From: an uncultured Sphingomonas sp.
GTDB lineage: Bacteria; Pseudomonadota; Alphaproteobacteria; Sphingomonadales; Sphingomonadaceae
DNA length: 64,000 nucleotides
Assembly: GCA_913775975.1 (NCBI GenBank)
Contig: CAJYLQ010000041.1
Location: forward strand, 1 to 64,000
Direction of reading: 5' to 3'
Shown here piece after piece: positions 52,400 to 60,661 of this stretch. Numbering within the stretch: position 1 is the first letter of the stretch; each line of letters opens with the position of its first letter. Made by a program: the position numbers and the translations under genes. The notes beneath the pieces are model-generated. The model was not told the DNA's origin. It saw only the letters and a program-made list of their open reading frames with translations, and made no database searches.

Positions 52400-53512
52400 A
52401 TGAAGACCCGTGCCGCCGTCGCCTTCGAAGCGAAGAAACCGCTCGAGATCGTCGAACTGGACCTTGAGGGGCCGAAGGCGGGCGAGGTGCTGGTGGAGAT
52501 CATGGCGACCGGCATCTGCCATACCGATGCGTACACGCTGGACGGGCTGGACAGCGAGGGGCTGTTCCCCAGCGTGTTGGGCCATGAGGGCTGCGGCGTG
52601 GTGCGAGAGGTGGGGGCGGGCGTCACCAGCGTGGTGCCCGGCGACCATGTCATCCCGCTCTACACCCCCGAATGCCGCCAGTGTAAGTCGTGCCTGTCGG
52701 GCAAGACCAATCTGTGCACCGCGATCCGCGCGACGCAGGGCAAGGGGCTGATGCCCGACGGCACCACGCGCTTCAGCCACAAGGGGCAGCCGATCTTCCA
52801 TTACATGGGCTGCTCCACCTTTTCGAACTTCACCGTCCTGCCCGAAATCGCGGTGGCGAAGATCCGCCCCGACGCGCCGTTCGACACCAGCTGCTATGTC
52901 GGCTGCGGCGTCACCACCGGCGTCGGCGCGGTTGTGAATACGGCAAAGGTGAAGCCGGGCGAGAACATCGTCGTCTTCGGCCTGGGCGGGATCGGCCTGA
53001 ACGTGATCCAGGGCGCGCGGCTGGCGGGCGCGTCGCGGATCATCGGCGTCGACATCAATCCCGATCGCGAGGAATGGGGCCGCCGCTTCGGCATGACGCA
53101 CTTCCTCAATTCGAAGGGGCTGTCGCGCGAGGAGACGATCGCGAAAATCCTGGAGCTGACCGATGGCGGCGCCGACTACAGCTTCGACGCGACCGGCAAT
53201 ACGGAGGTGATGCGCACCGCGCTGGAGGCGTGCCATCGCGGCTGGGGCACCAGCATCATCATCGGCGTAGCGGAAGCGGGGAAGGAGATCGCCACGCGCC
53301 CGTTCCAACTCGTCACCGGCCGCAACTGGCGCGGCACGGCATTTGGCGGCGCGCGCGGGCGGACCGACACGCCCAAGATCGTCGACTGGTACATGGATGG
53401 CAAGATCGAGATCGACCCGATGATCACCCACCGGCTGACGCTGGAGGAGATCAACAAGGGGTTCGACCTGATGCATGCGGGCGAAAGCATCCGCAGCGTC
53501 GTGATCTACTGA
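52400..53512 (+). CDS. adhC: S-(hydroxymethyl)glutathione dehydrogenase / class III alcohol dehydrogenase
   Basis: 370 residues from ATG 52400, with AAAGGA upstream. It oxidises the formaldehyde-glutathione adduct with NAD to S-formylglutathione and also reduces S-nitrosoglutathione. The catalytic-zinc ligands are in GICHTDAY and GHEGCG plus [10 protein letters not shown]. The structural zinc is bound by [15 protein letters not shown]. The NAD fold is [10 protein letters not shown] with Asp in GVDIN. The next gene, a VOC protein 56 bp on, is likely co-transcribed. S-formylglutathione hydrolase is not in the window. Confidence 0.95.
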   Translation: MKTRAAVAFEAKKPLEIVELDLEGPKAGEVLVEIMATGICHTDAYTLDGLDSEGLFPSVLGHEGCGVVREVGAGVTSVVPGDHVIPLYTPECRQCKSCLSGKTNLCTAIRATQGKGLMPDGTTRFSHKGQPIFHYMGCSTFSNFTVLPEIAVAKIRPDAPFDTSCYVGCGVTTGVGAVVNTAKVKPGENIVVFGLGGIGLNVIQGARLAGASRIIGVDINPDREEWGRRFGMTHFLNSKGLSREETIAKILELTDGGADYSFDATGNTEVMRTALEACHRGWGTSIIIGVAEAGKEIATRPFQLVTGRNWRGTAFGGARGRTDTPKIVDWYMDGKIEIDPMITHRLTLEEINKGFDLMHAGESIRSVVIY

Positions 53513-53568
53513 CCGGCCATACACGGCCAGCCTTCGCATTTCTGCACCCCAACAAGGACCGAAGAAAC

Positions 53569-53952
53569 ATGTTCTCGCATATGGCCGTCGGCACCAGCGA
53601 CATCGATCGCGCACGCACCTTCTACGACGCGACGTTCGCCGCGATCGGCGCCGGTCCGGGCACCATCGATCCGAAGGGTCGGCTGCGCTATTTCCACAAG
53701 GGCGCCGCGTTCATCGTCACGCAGCCGATCGACGGCCAGCCCGCGACCCACGGCAACGGCATGACGATCGGCTTGGCGATGGAATCGCCCGAGCAGGCCG
53801 ATGCCTGGCATGCGGCGGGCGTTGCTGCCGGCGGTCAGGCGATCGAGGACGCGCCGGGCATTCGCGAGATGGGCGGGATGAAGCTCTACCTCGCCTATCT
53901 GCGCGATCCCGACGGCAACAAACTGTGCGCGCTGCACCGGGTCGCGGCCTGA
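53569..53952 (+). CDS. VOC-family (glyoxalase/bleomycin-resistance fold) protein
   Basis: 127 residues built from two beta-alpha-beta-beta-beta modules, FSHMAVGTSDIDRARTFYD and MKLYLAYLRDPDGNKLCALHR. This is the vicinal-oxygen-chelate fold. His at position 4 and a Glu/Asp near the end could bind a metal, but no specific reaction can be assigned. Its place after the formaldehyde dehydrogenase gene suggests a role with glutathione adducts or reactive carbonyls. A good terminator follows. Confidence 0.87.
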   Translation: MFSHMAVGTSDIDRARTFYDATFAAIGAGPGTIDPKGRLRYFHKGAAFIVTQPIDGQPATHGNGMTIGLAMESPEQADAWHAAGVAAGGQAIEDAPGIREMGGMKLYLAYLRDPDGNKLCALHRVAA

Positions 53953-53962
53953 CCGGCTGACG

Positions 53963-53998
53963 GCGGCGGAGCGTCCCGAAAGAGGACGATTCCGCCGC
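53963..53998 (+). terminator. Intrinsic terminator after the formaldehyde dehydrogenase-VOC operon
   Basis: GCGGCGGA and TCCGCCGC form an outer 8-bp stem, with an inner CGTCC/GGACG stem around a short loop. ATCTTT follows. It starts 11 bp after the stop. Confidence 0.6.
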
Positions 53999-54119
53999 AT
54001 CTTTCCCTCTGCGCGGCCGTTCCCGTCCCGGAACAATCCCGCCGTTGCGGCGTCGCCGTCGCTCGGGCATCAGGGATGGGCCGCGGCCCGGTCGTTCGGG
54101 CGTGATGATGGGAGAAGGT

Positions 54120-54671
54120 GTGTCGGAACTCGCCTCCAAGGGTCAGATCAGGATGTCGTTCCTGCGCTGGGCAGTCGTCACCGTGCCGCTGATCCTCCTG
54201 CTGGGCTTCGCGTCCGGCCGGTCGGTGGCGGCGGGCGGCGACAGCGCATGGTATGTCGCCCTCGCCAAGCCCGAGGTAAATCCGCCTGACTTTGTATTCC
54301 CGATCGTCTGGAGCACCTTGTACGTCCTGCTTGGGCTGGCGCTGGCAGTCGTGCTTAATGCGCGCGGCGCGCGTGGCCGCTGGCCGGCCGTGGCGATGTT
54401 CGCGATCGCCTTCGGCCTGTCGCTCGTCTGGACGCCGCTGTTCTTTGGTGCGCACCGCATCCAGGCCGCGCTGGGCGTGATCGGGGCGATGCTGGCGACG
54501 GGGATCGTCACGACGATCCTGTTCGGCCGGGTGCGCCGCGCCGCCGCGTGGCTGATGGTGCCCTATCTGGTGTGGATCAGCTTCGCGGGCGTGCTGAACT
54601 GGCGGATCGGCCAGCTCAATCCCGACGGGCAGGGGGTTGCACCGCCTGCGCGCACGTCCCAGATGCTCTGA
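54120..54671 (+). CDS. tspO: TspO/MBR-family membrane protein
   Basis: A TspO homologue of about 183 residues with five hydrophobic helices. Recognisable parts are WYVALAKPEVNPPDFVFPIVWSTLY (here split) and the later WTPLFFGAHRIQAALGVI and LVPYLVWISFAGVLNW. TspO proteins bind tetrapyrroles and regulate porphyrin and stress responses in alphaproteobacteria. The start is uncertain: GTG 54120 has GGAG upstream, ATG 54105/54108 and ATG 54153 are in frame, and the last gives the usual family length. Confidence 0.88.
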   Translation: MSELASKGQIRMSFLRWAVVTVPLILLLGFASGRSVAAGGDSAWYVALAKPEVNPPDFVFPIVWSTLYVLLGLALAVVLNARGARGRWPAVAMFAIAFGLSLVWTPLFFGAHRIQAALGVIGAMLATGIVTTILFGRVRRAAAWLMVPYLVWISFAGVLNWRIGQLNPDGQGVAPPARTSQML

Positions 54672-54714
54672 AACGGCCAATCGGCCGAAAACGCCAGATC
54701 CGAACGGACCCATC

Positions 54715-54984
54715 ATGCAGACCGACAACCGCATCTTCGACGACCTTGCCAAGGTGTTCAACGGGTTTGCCGGCACCGTGGCGGGCATGGGCCGCGAGGC
54801 GGAAGCCGGTGCGCGCGAGCGGATGCGCGAATGGATCGGCGGCATGGACTTCGTCAGCCGCGACGAGTTCGAAACCGTGAAGGCGATGGCCGCCGCCGCC
54901 CGCGACGAGAATGACGCGCTGAAGGCGCGGCTTGACGCGCTGGAGGCGCGCCTCTCCACCGAAGCCACGACCCCACAGGGCTGA
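54715..54984 (+). CDS. ubiK: UbiK-family accessory factor (BMFP domain)
   Basis: An 89-residue helical protein. The amphipathic helix RIFDDLAKVFNGFAGTVAGM is followed by the conserved FVSRDEFETVKAMAAAARDEN and a C-terminal coiled coil LKARLDALEARL. E. coli UbiK (YqiC) uses these features to trimerise, bind membranes and assist ubiquinone synthesis. It lies 43 bp after tspO and upstream of the YbjN and proC genes on the same strand. Confidence 0.87.
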   Translation: MQTDNRIFDDLAKVFNGFAGTVAGMGREAEAGARERMREWIGGMDFVSRDEFETVKAMAAAARDENDALKARLDALEARLSTEATTPQG

Positions 54985-55055
54985 ACCGACCGGCACGGGT
55001 CGGGCGCGCGCGGGCGGAAACTTCCGCTCGCCCCCATCCTGTGCGAAAAGAGGCC

Positions 55056-55568
55056 ATGGCCATACTCGACCCGCACGACCACGATCAGGAAGACGCCGCC
55101 GCTCCGATCGACATGCTCGAATCCTATTACGCCGCCCATGGCTGGGACCATGACCGGCAGGACGAAGAGATCGTCGCGACGGTAAAGGGCAGCTGGGCCA
55201 CATACGAACTGCGCGCGCTATGGCGGGAGGAGGACAGCGTCCTCCAGTATCTCGCCTTCCCGGACATCAAGGTGCCCGAGGATCGCCGCGCCGCGATCTA
55301 CGAGGCGATCGGGCTGGTCAACGAGCAACTGTGGATCGGTCATTTCGAACTCTGGTCGTCCAGCGGCATCCTGCTGTTCCGGCACGCCGCGATGATCGAC
55401 GGAGAGGATGAATCGACGCTGTCTCTCGCGGCGGCGGAGCTGATGGTCGAATCCGCGATCGAGGAATGCGAGCGCTTCTACCCCGTCTTCCAGTTCGTGC
55501 TGTGGGGCGGTAAATCCCCGCGCGACGCGCTCGCCGCCGCGCTGGTCGAAACGCAGGGCGAGGCATGA
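55056..55568 (+). CDS. YbjN-domain protein
   Basis: 170 residues from ATG 55056, with AGAGG upstream; a GTG at 55041 would add five residues. The alpha/beta YbjN fold is indicated by MLESYYAAHGWDHDRQDEEIVATVKG, then LQYLAFPDIKVPEDRRAAIYEAIGLVNEQLWIGHFEL, and a helical C-terminus. The molecular function of the family is not established; in other bacteria it is a folding or secretion-chaperone-like protein. Its stop overlaps proC by 4 nt, so the two are coupled. Confidence 0.85.
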   Translation: MAILDPHDHDQEDAAAPIDMLESYYAAHGWDHDRQDEEIVATVKGSWATYELRALWREEDSVLQYLAFPDIKVPEDRRAAIYEAIGLVNEQLWIGHFELWSSSGILLFRHAAMIDGEDESTLSLAAAELMVESAIEECERFYPVFQFVLWGGKSPRDALAAALVETQGEA

Positions 55569-56374
55569 GCGGCGGCGGCGCGTTCCCCGCCGGCCCGCTC
55601 TGGATGATCGGCTGCGGCAACATGGGCGGCGCGATGCTGCGTCGCTGGATCGCCGCGGGCATGGATCCCGCGACCGTCACCGTCGTCAATCGTTCGGGCC
55701 GGCTGGATATTCCGGGGGTCCGCGTTCAGACCGCGCTGCCGGCCGATGGCGCACCCGCGACGCTGATCCTCGCGCTGAAACCGCAGCAGCTCGATCAGGT
55801 CGGCCTGCGCGATCTCGCCCCCGCGCTGCTCGTGTCGATCCTTGCCGGGGTCGAAGAGGTAGCACTGGCCGATCGGGTGCCGAAGGCGGCGGCGATCGTC
55901 CGCGCCATGCCCAACCTGCCCGTCGCGATCGGGCAGGGGGTGACGACGCTGTTTGCCACCACCACCGACGCGGCCGTCCGCGCGGCGGCGGAGGCGCTGG
56001 CCCGCCCGCTCGGCCATGTCGAATGGATCGCCGATGAGGAGGCGTTCGGCGCCGTCACCGCGCTGGCGGGTTGCGGCCCGGGCTTCGTCTTCCGCTTCGC
56101 CGACGCGCTGGCGGCGGCGGGTGCGGCGCTGGGGCTGCCCGAGGATCAGGCGATGCGCCTCGCGCTCGCAACGCTCAAGGGATCGGCGCTGATGGCCGCC
56201 GATGCCGATGCAACACCCGCCGTCCTGGCGGACCGGGTCGCAAGCCCCGGCGGATCGACGCGGCAGGGGCTGAACGTGCTCGACGCGGATGACACGCTGC
56301 GTGATCTGATGACGCGCACGCTTGCCGCCTCCGCCCGCCGCAATGCCGAAATGGCGGCGGAGGCGCGGCGCTAG
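55565..56374 (+). CDS. proC: Pyrroline-5-carboxylate reductase
   Basis: 269 residues. It reduces pyrroline-5-carboxylate to proline with NAD(P)H, the last step of proline synthesis. The Rossmann start MIGCGNMGGAML, the mid-domain ILALKPQQLD, RAMPNLPVAIGQGVT and the substrate-loop signature SPGGSTRQGLNVLD are all present. It is coupled to the YbjN gene by a 4-nt overlap. Confidence 0.94.
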   Translation: MSGGGAFPAGPLWMIGCGNMGGAMLRRWIAAGMDPATVTVVNRSGRLDIPGVRVQTALPADGAPATLILALKPQQLDQVGLRDLAPALLVSILAGVEEVALADRVPKAAAIVRAMPNLPVAIGQGVTTLFATTTDAAVRAAAEALARPLGHVEWIADEEAFGAVTALAGCGPGFVFRFADALAAAGAALGLPEDQAMRLALATLKGSALMAADADATPAVLADRVASPGGSTRQGLNVLDADDTLRDLMTRTLAASARRNAEMAAEARR

Positions 56375-56385
56375 ACCGCGATGGC

Positions 56386-56874
56386 TCAGTCGCGCAGGCT
56401 GATGACCTGCCCGCGCGCCTCGGCCGGGATCAGCCCTTCCAGCACCGCCCAGAAACCCGCCACGGCATTCTGCCCCGCCGCGACATAGGCGGCCGACATG
56501 CGTTCGCGGATGTCGTCGAACAGCTCGCTTTCCATCGCCGCGCCGGCCCCGGTCAGCGTCAGTAGCCGCTGGCGGCGATCGCGCTCGCCCGGCCGCGCCT
56601 CCACCAGTCCGCGTTCCGTCAGATCGTTCAGCACCCGGCCCAGCGACTGTTTGGTGATCGCCAGCAGCGACAACAGCTCGCTGACGGTCAGCCCCGGCTT
56701 GCGCGCGATGAAGTATAGCGCCCGGTGGTGCGCGCGGCCCAGCCCCTGCGCCGCCAGCTTCCGGTCCGCGGATCGGCTGATATGGCTATGCCCGAAATAC
56801 AGCAGCTCCATGCCGCGCCGCAGCTCGGGCTCGCGGAGAAAAAGGGCGGGGGCGGAGGGTCCTGCGGCAGCCAT
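56386..56874 (-). CDS. MarR-family transcriptional regulator
   Basis: 162 residues from ATG 56874. A longer start at 56919 would leave only 19 bp to the divergent ilvE, too little for two promoters. The winged helix-turn-helix is clear: LGRAHHRALYFIARKPGLTVSELLSLLAITKQSLGRVLNDL, then the wing GLVEARPGERDRRQRLLTLTGAG. Terminal helices form the dimer. It may control the divergent ilvE or a distant gene. The ligand is unknown. Confidence 0.88.
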   Translation of the reverse strand: MAAAGPSAPALFLREPELRRGMELLYFGHSHISRSADRKLAAQGLGRAHHRALYFIARKPGLTVSELLSLLAITKQSLGRVLNDLTERGLVEARPGERDRRQRLLTLTGAGAAMESELFDDIRERMSAAYVAAGQNAVAGFWAVLEGLIPAEARGQVISLRD

Positions 56875-56938
56875 GTTGACCGGCTTAACCGGCCGCCCTA
56901 CGCGTCCGCAACCCGCCATGAGACGAGATTGTCACGAA

Positions 56939-58027
56939 ATGTCCGCTCCGCTCACCTTCCGCCTCGATCCGCATCAGGCTCCGGTCGCCGCAGCGGAGCG
57001 CGCAAAGCGCCTGATCGATCCCGGTTTCGGGCGCGTCTTCACCGATCACATGGCGATCATCCGCTTCTCGGATGAGCTTGGCTGGCATGACGCGCACATC
57101 ACCGCGCGCGCGCCGCTGCCGGTCGATCCGGCCTCGTCGGTGCTGCATTATGCGCAGGAGATCTTCGAGGGGCTGAAGGCGTATCGCCTCGCCGATGGCG
57201 GCACCGCGCTGTTCCGGCCCGACGCCAATGCCCGCCGCTTCCAGGATTCGGCGCGCCGCCTGGCGATGCCCGAGCTGCCAGAGGCGCTGTTCGTCGAATC
57301 GATCGAGCGGCTGGTCGCGGCGGATGCGGACTGGATTCCGGGCGGCGAGGGCGCGCTGTACCTGCGCCCCTTCATGTTCGCGTCCGAGGTGTTCCTGGGC
57401 GTGAAGCCGGCGGCCGAATATCTCTATATGGTCATCGCCTCGTCGGTCGGCGCCTATTGGAAGGGCGGGATGCGGCCGATCTCCGTCTGGGTCAGCCGCG
57501 AACATACCCGCGCCGCCGCCGGCGGTACGGGTGCCGCCAAGTGCGGCGGCAACTACGCCGCCAGCCTGATCGCGCAAAAGGCCGCGATCGCGCAAGGGTG
57601 CGACCAGGTCGTCTTCCTGGACGCGGTGGAGCGGCGCTGGGTCGAGGAACTGGGCGGCATGAACCTGTTCTTCGTCATGGACGACGGATCGCTCGTCACG
57701 CCGCCGCTGACCGGCACGATCCTGCCCGGCATCACCCGCGATTCGCTGATCGCACTGGCCCGCGCCGCCGGCCTGACGGTGCGCGAGGAGCCCTATGCGA
57801 TCGACCAGTGGCGCGGCGACGCCGCCAGCGGCCGGTTGGTGGAGGCTTTCGCCTGCGGCACCGCCGCGGTCGTCACGCCGGTCGGCAAGGTGATGGACGC
57901 GGAGGGCGACTTCACGATCGGCACCGGCGGCACCGGCCAGACCACGCAGCGCCTGCACGATGCGCTGACCGCGATCCAGCGCGGCGCGGCGCCCGATCCG
58001 CACGGCTGGCTGCACCGTCTCGCCTGA
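56939..58027 (+). CDS. ilvE: Branched-chain amino acid aminotransferase
   Basis: 362 residues from ATG 56939. It transfers amino groups between glutamate and the keto-acids of valine, leucine and isoleucine, using PLP. It is of the longer, eukaryote-like BCAT class: LHYAQEIFEGLKAYR, RFQDSARRLAMPELP, YLRPFMFASE, and the PLP-Lys region GTGAAKCGGNYAASL, then VEELGGMNLFFV. A perfect hairpin terminator separates it from tRNA-Gln. Confidence 0.95.
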   Translation: MSAPLTFRLDPHQAPVAAAERAKRLIDPGFGRVFTDHMAIIRFSDELGWHDAHITARAPLPVDPASSVLHYAQEIFEGLKAYRLADGGTALFRPDANARRFQDSARRLAMPELPEALFVESIERLVAADADWIPGGEGALYLRPFMFASEVFLGVKPAAEYLYMVIASSVGAYWKGGMRPISVWVSREHTRAAAGGTGAAKCGGNYAASLIAQKAAIAQGCDQVVFLDAVERRWVEELGGMNLFFVMDDGSLVTPPLTGTILPGITRDSLIALARAAGLTVREEPYAIDQWRGDAASGRLVEAFACGTAAVVTPVGKVMDAEGDFTIGTGGTGQTTQRLHDALTAIQRGAAPDPHGWLHRLA

Positions 58028-58041
58028 ACGCCGTTGCAACC

Positions 58042-58068
58042 CGGCGGGCCACCGGATAAGGCCCGCCG
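58042..58068 (+). terminator. Hairpin terminator after ilvE
   Basis: CGGCGGGCC (58042-58050) and GGCCCGCCG (58060-58068) form a perfect 9-bp stem with a 9-nt loop, 14 bp after the stop and 5 bp before tRNA-Gln. Confidence 0.7.
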
Positions 58069-58073
58069 TCTGT

Positions 58074-58148
58074 TGGGGCGTCGCCAAGCGGTAAGGCAAC
58101 GGTTTTTGGTACCGTCATACGCAGGTTCGAATCCTGCCGCCCCAGCCA
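58074..58148 (+). tRNA. tRNA-Gln(TTG)
   Basis: A 75-nt cloverleaf with acceptor arms TGGGGCG and CGCCCCA, anticodon TTG in the loop TTTTTGGTA, T-loop GGTTCGAATCC, and encoded CCA. An integrase gene starts about 90 bp beyond its 3' end, so this tRNA is probably the attachment site of the island on the right. Confidence 0.97.
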
Positions 58149-58240
58149 TATTGCCATCTAAGTTATTGTTTTATCGGCAGGAAATCGGTCTCAGCCACTG
58201 GATTGGGCCGGTGGGTGTGACGGCTCCATGTGGAGATGCC

Positions 58241-60187
58241 GTGCCTGCGATCCAGAACGTCGAGCGCCGAGGCGCCGTCTATTACTGGCGCCGTACCGTC
58301 CGTTTTCAGGATGGTAAGCCTTTTACCTTACGCCTCAGCCTCCGAACGACCGCCCAGGCGGTGGCGCGCAGCATGGGGTGCGCGATGACGGCGAAGAGCG
58401 AGACGCTGAAGATGACCTTGGGCCAGGACGGCCGCGCCGCAAGTCTGACGACCGTCCAGAAGGCCGGAATCTTCCGCGAGGCGATGGAGGGGATGCGCGA
58501 TCATCTCGAGCGGGTCCACGTCGGCTACCAGCGCACCGATCCCGACGCGACCTTCATGATCGAGGGGCTGGTCGGCATATACGAGGTCATGCTGAGGGAT
58601 TTCGTCGTGAACGGCGTCCCGGAGAACGTGGGCAGCCGCGAGCACGTCGAGGCACGTTTTTCCGGACTGACGGACGAGCAGAAGGAGACGCTGATCGACT
58701 TCTTCGCAGACCGGCCGGACTGGCGCGAACGGTCGCATGACAAGGCGGCTCAGGATCTTCGAACGGTGGGCGTCGCCGAGACCGAGGACAATCTCGACAT
58801 CGCTCGGAAGGTCAATCTTGAGGGAAGGCTGGCGGCTGCACTGGAATATCGGCGTCGCCTCGTCGATCCGGCGACGATGTGGGCGGCCATGACCGACGAT
58901 CGTGGCCCGGCCGCGGCGATGCCCTTCGCCGCTGTTGCCGCCGCGCCGGTGGCTGTTCCTGCTCCGGTTTCGCCGCGCGAGCCGGAGGTGGCCGAGCCGT
59001 GGGCATCGATGACGCCGACCCAGGCCGCGGAACGGTTCATCGCCGACAATCCCAAGATCGTCGGGGACGCGAGACGCAAGGCGCGCTGGACGGAGAAGAC
59101 CCGGACCCAGTTCCTGTCGGCGGCTCGCCTGCTGGAGAAAAGCTACGGTGCCCGCCCGATACGCCTCGTCGGGCGCGAGGACGTCGTCCGGCTCAACGAG
59201 CACTTCTCCCGTTTGCCCGTCAGCCACCACAAGTCGCGGCGCCACGATGCGATGACGCTCGAGGAAATCTGTCGCGAGGCGGGGGAGGAGATCAAGGCCG
59301 GCACGCGCGACGCGAAGACGATCGGGCTCCAGTCGACCAGCACGAACCGCCACTTCCTCTTCCTGAAGGAATTGATGGCATGGGTCGGCAAACAGGTCGA
59401 CGGCGTCGCCACCATCGACTGGTCGGACTTCCTTTATGAGGATGATCGCGATGCACGCGATCAGCGCGACGCGTACACTGAAGAGGAAGGGCGGCAACTG
59501 TTTCGTCTGCCGATCTGGACGGGGTCGCGATCGCTCGGGCGTCGGCTCGAGCAGGGGACCGAAATTTGGCACGATGCGGGTTTCTGGGTGCTGCCCATTG
59601 CCTGGTACACGGGTTGTCGGCGCGAGGAAATCTGCCAGCTGACGCTTGACGACATCGGTGAGGAGAACGGAATCTGGTTCTTCACGATCACCGACGAGAA
59701 CGGCGGGCGCGTCAAAAACAGGGCGGCGGTTCGACTGGTGCCATTCTCCGACGAACTGATCCGGCTTGGGCTGCCGGGTTATGTCAAGGCGCTGCGCGCC
59801 GCGGGCGAGACGATGCTGTTTCCCGAGCTTCGAAGCGCTTCGGGCAAGCGGGGCTATGGCGATGTCTATTACAAAAACTGGTGGATGAAGATCGCCCGGA
59901 AGCTGGACTTCATCGAGCCGGGCCAGGCCATCCACTCGTTCCGGCACACGGTCACGACGGAGCTGAAGCACCGTGAGGTCTTCCTCGAAACGCGTGCCGA
60001 TCTCGTTGGGCATACCATGAGCGGAGAAACCGCCGGCCGTTACTCGAAGGCGGCGCGGCTGACCCGGCTGAAGGAGGCGGTGGACCAGATCCCCAAGGTG
60101 ACCGATCGCCTCCAGCCGCGGGCGATGCGTCTTCTACCCGCATCTAGCCGCCAGCCTCGTCCAGCCCGATTGAAGGTCGGTGAGTAA
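58241..60187 (+). CDS. Tyrosine-type site-specific integrase (long, DUF6538-like N-terminus)
   Basis: About 648 residues from GTG 58241 (GTG 58211 or 58217 are alternatives). The N-terminus PAIQNVERRGAVYYWRRTVR is the phage-integrase entry domain that precedes an arm-binding region. The catalytic domain has Arg460 (TGCRREE), His565-x-x-Arg568 (HSFRH), His591 (VGHTMSG) and the nucleophile Tyr601 (AGRYSK). It is longer than the usual 400 residues because of an extra helical middle region and an Ala/Pro hinge (about 230-245). It should recombine the island at the adjacent tRNA-Gln. Confidence 0.9.
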   Translation: MPAIQNVERRGAVYYWRRTVRFQDGKPFTLRLSLRTTAQAVARSMGCAMTAKSETLKMTLGQDGRAASLTTVQKAGIFREAMEGMRDHLERVHVGYQRTDPDATFMIEGLVGIYEVMLRDFVVNGVPENVGSREHVEARFSGLTDEQKETLIDFFADRPDWRERSHDKAAQDLRTVGVAETEDNLDIARKVNLEGRLAAALEYRRRLVDPATMWAAMTDDRGPAAAMPFAAVAAAPVAVPAPVSPREPEVAEPWASMTPTQAAERFIADNPKIVGDARRKARWTEKTRTQFLSAARLLEKSYGARPIRLVGREDVVRLNEHFSRLPVSHHKSRRHDAMTLEEICREAGEEIKAGTRDAKTIGLQSTSTNRHFLFLKELMAWVGKQVDGVATIDWSDFLYEDDRDARDQRDAYTEEEGRQLFRLPIWTGSRSLGRRLEQGTEIWHDAGFWVLPIAWYTGCRREEICQLTLDDIGEENGIWFFTITDENGGRVKNRAAVRLVPFSDELIRLGLPGYVKALRAAGETMLFPELRSASGKRGYGDVYYKNWWMKIARKLDFIEPGQAIHSFRHTVTTELKHREVFLETRADLVGHTMSGETAGRYSKAARLTRLKEAVDQIPKVTDRLQPRAMRLLPASSRQPRPARLKVGE

Positions 60188-60661
60188 TTTACGTGGTCAG
60201 CTAGCAGCGTGGTATAATGCGGTGAGGCGTTCGACTTCAGGCCAAAGCTGTCATTTCAAGACGGCTCGTTGAGCGGTCGCCTTTAACACCAACTGATGTT
60301 CGGGCGCCCAGCACTTTGTGATCCGCTTCAGATGACCATCAGGCTTTTGCGCTGGAGGCGGAATGGACCCAAAAGGCGACATTCACGGCGGCCCCGGCGT
60401 TTCCCAGGAACGGCCGGTCGTTCATGTGCTGGAAGACGGTTAGAGGTGGTCCCTGCTCGATATCTAAGGGCTTCTCCTCTCGGATCAGCCCAATTAACAC
60501 CGATGAATCGCAGGCATGGCGCCAATACGGGTGCAAAAATCGAACCTTCAAGCTTGCTCGTAAGCGCTTGAAAGCATAGCTTCCTTAAGCACAGGGGGAG
60601 TGGGGCTTGACGCGCAAGTGATGGGACGACGATCCCAATCCGAGGCTGAACGCTTCCAACG
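60188..60661. other. Gap of 474 bp between integrase and first cargo gene
   Basis: No convincing gene was found on either strand; the short open frames of 60-90 codons look like non-coding or decayed sequence and match nothing I recognise. GC is lower than in the core. A -35-like CTTGACG at about 60606 lies 55 bp upstream of the cargo operon, and GGGGGAG is nearby, so the cargo promoter probably lies in the right-hand part. Confidence 0.5.

Noticed and set aside
60339..60571. Short open frames on both strands in the gap after the integrase
   Set aside because: They overlap each other, lack ribosome sites and show no family resemblance.
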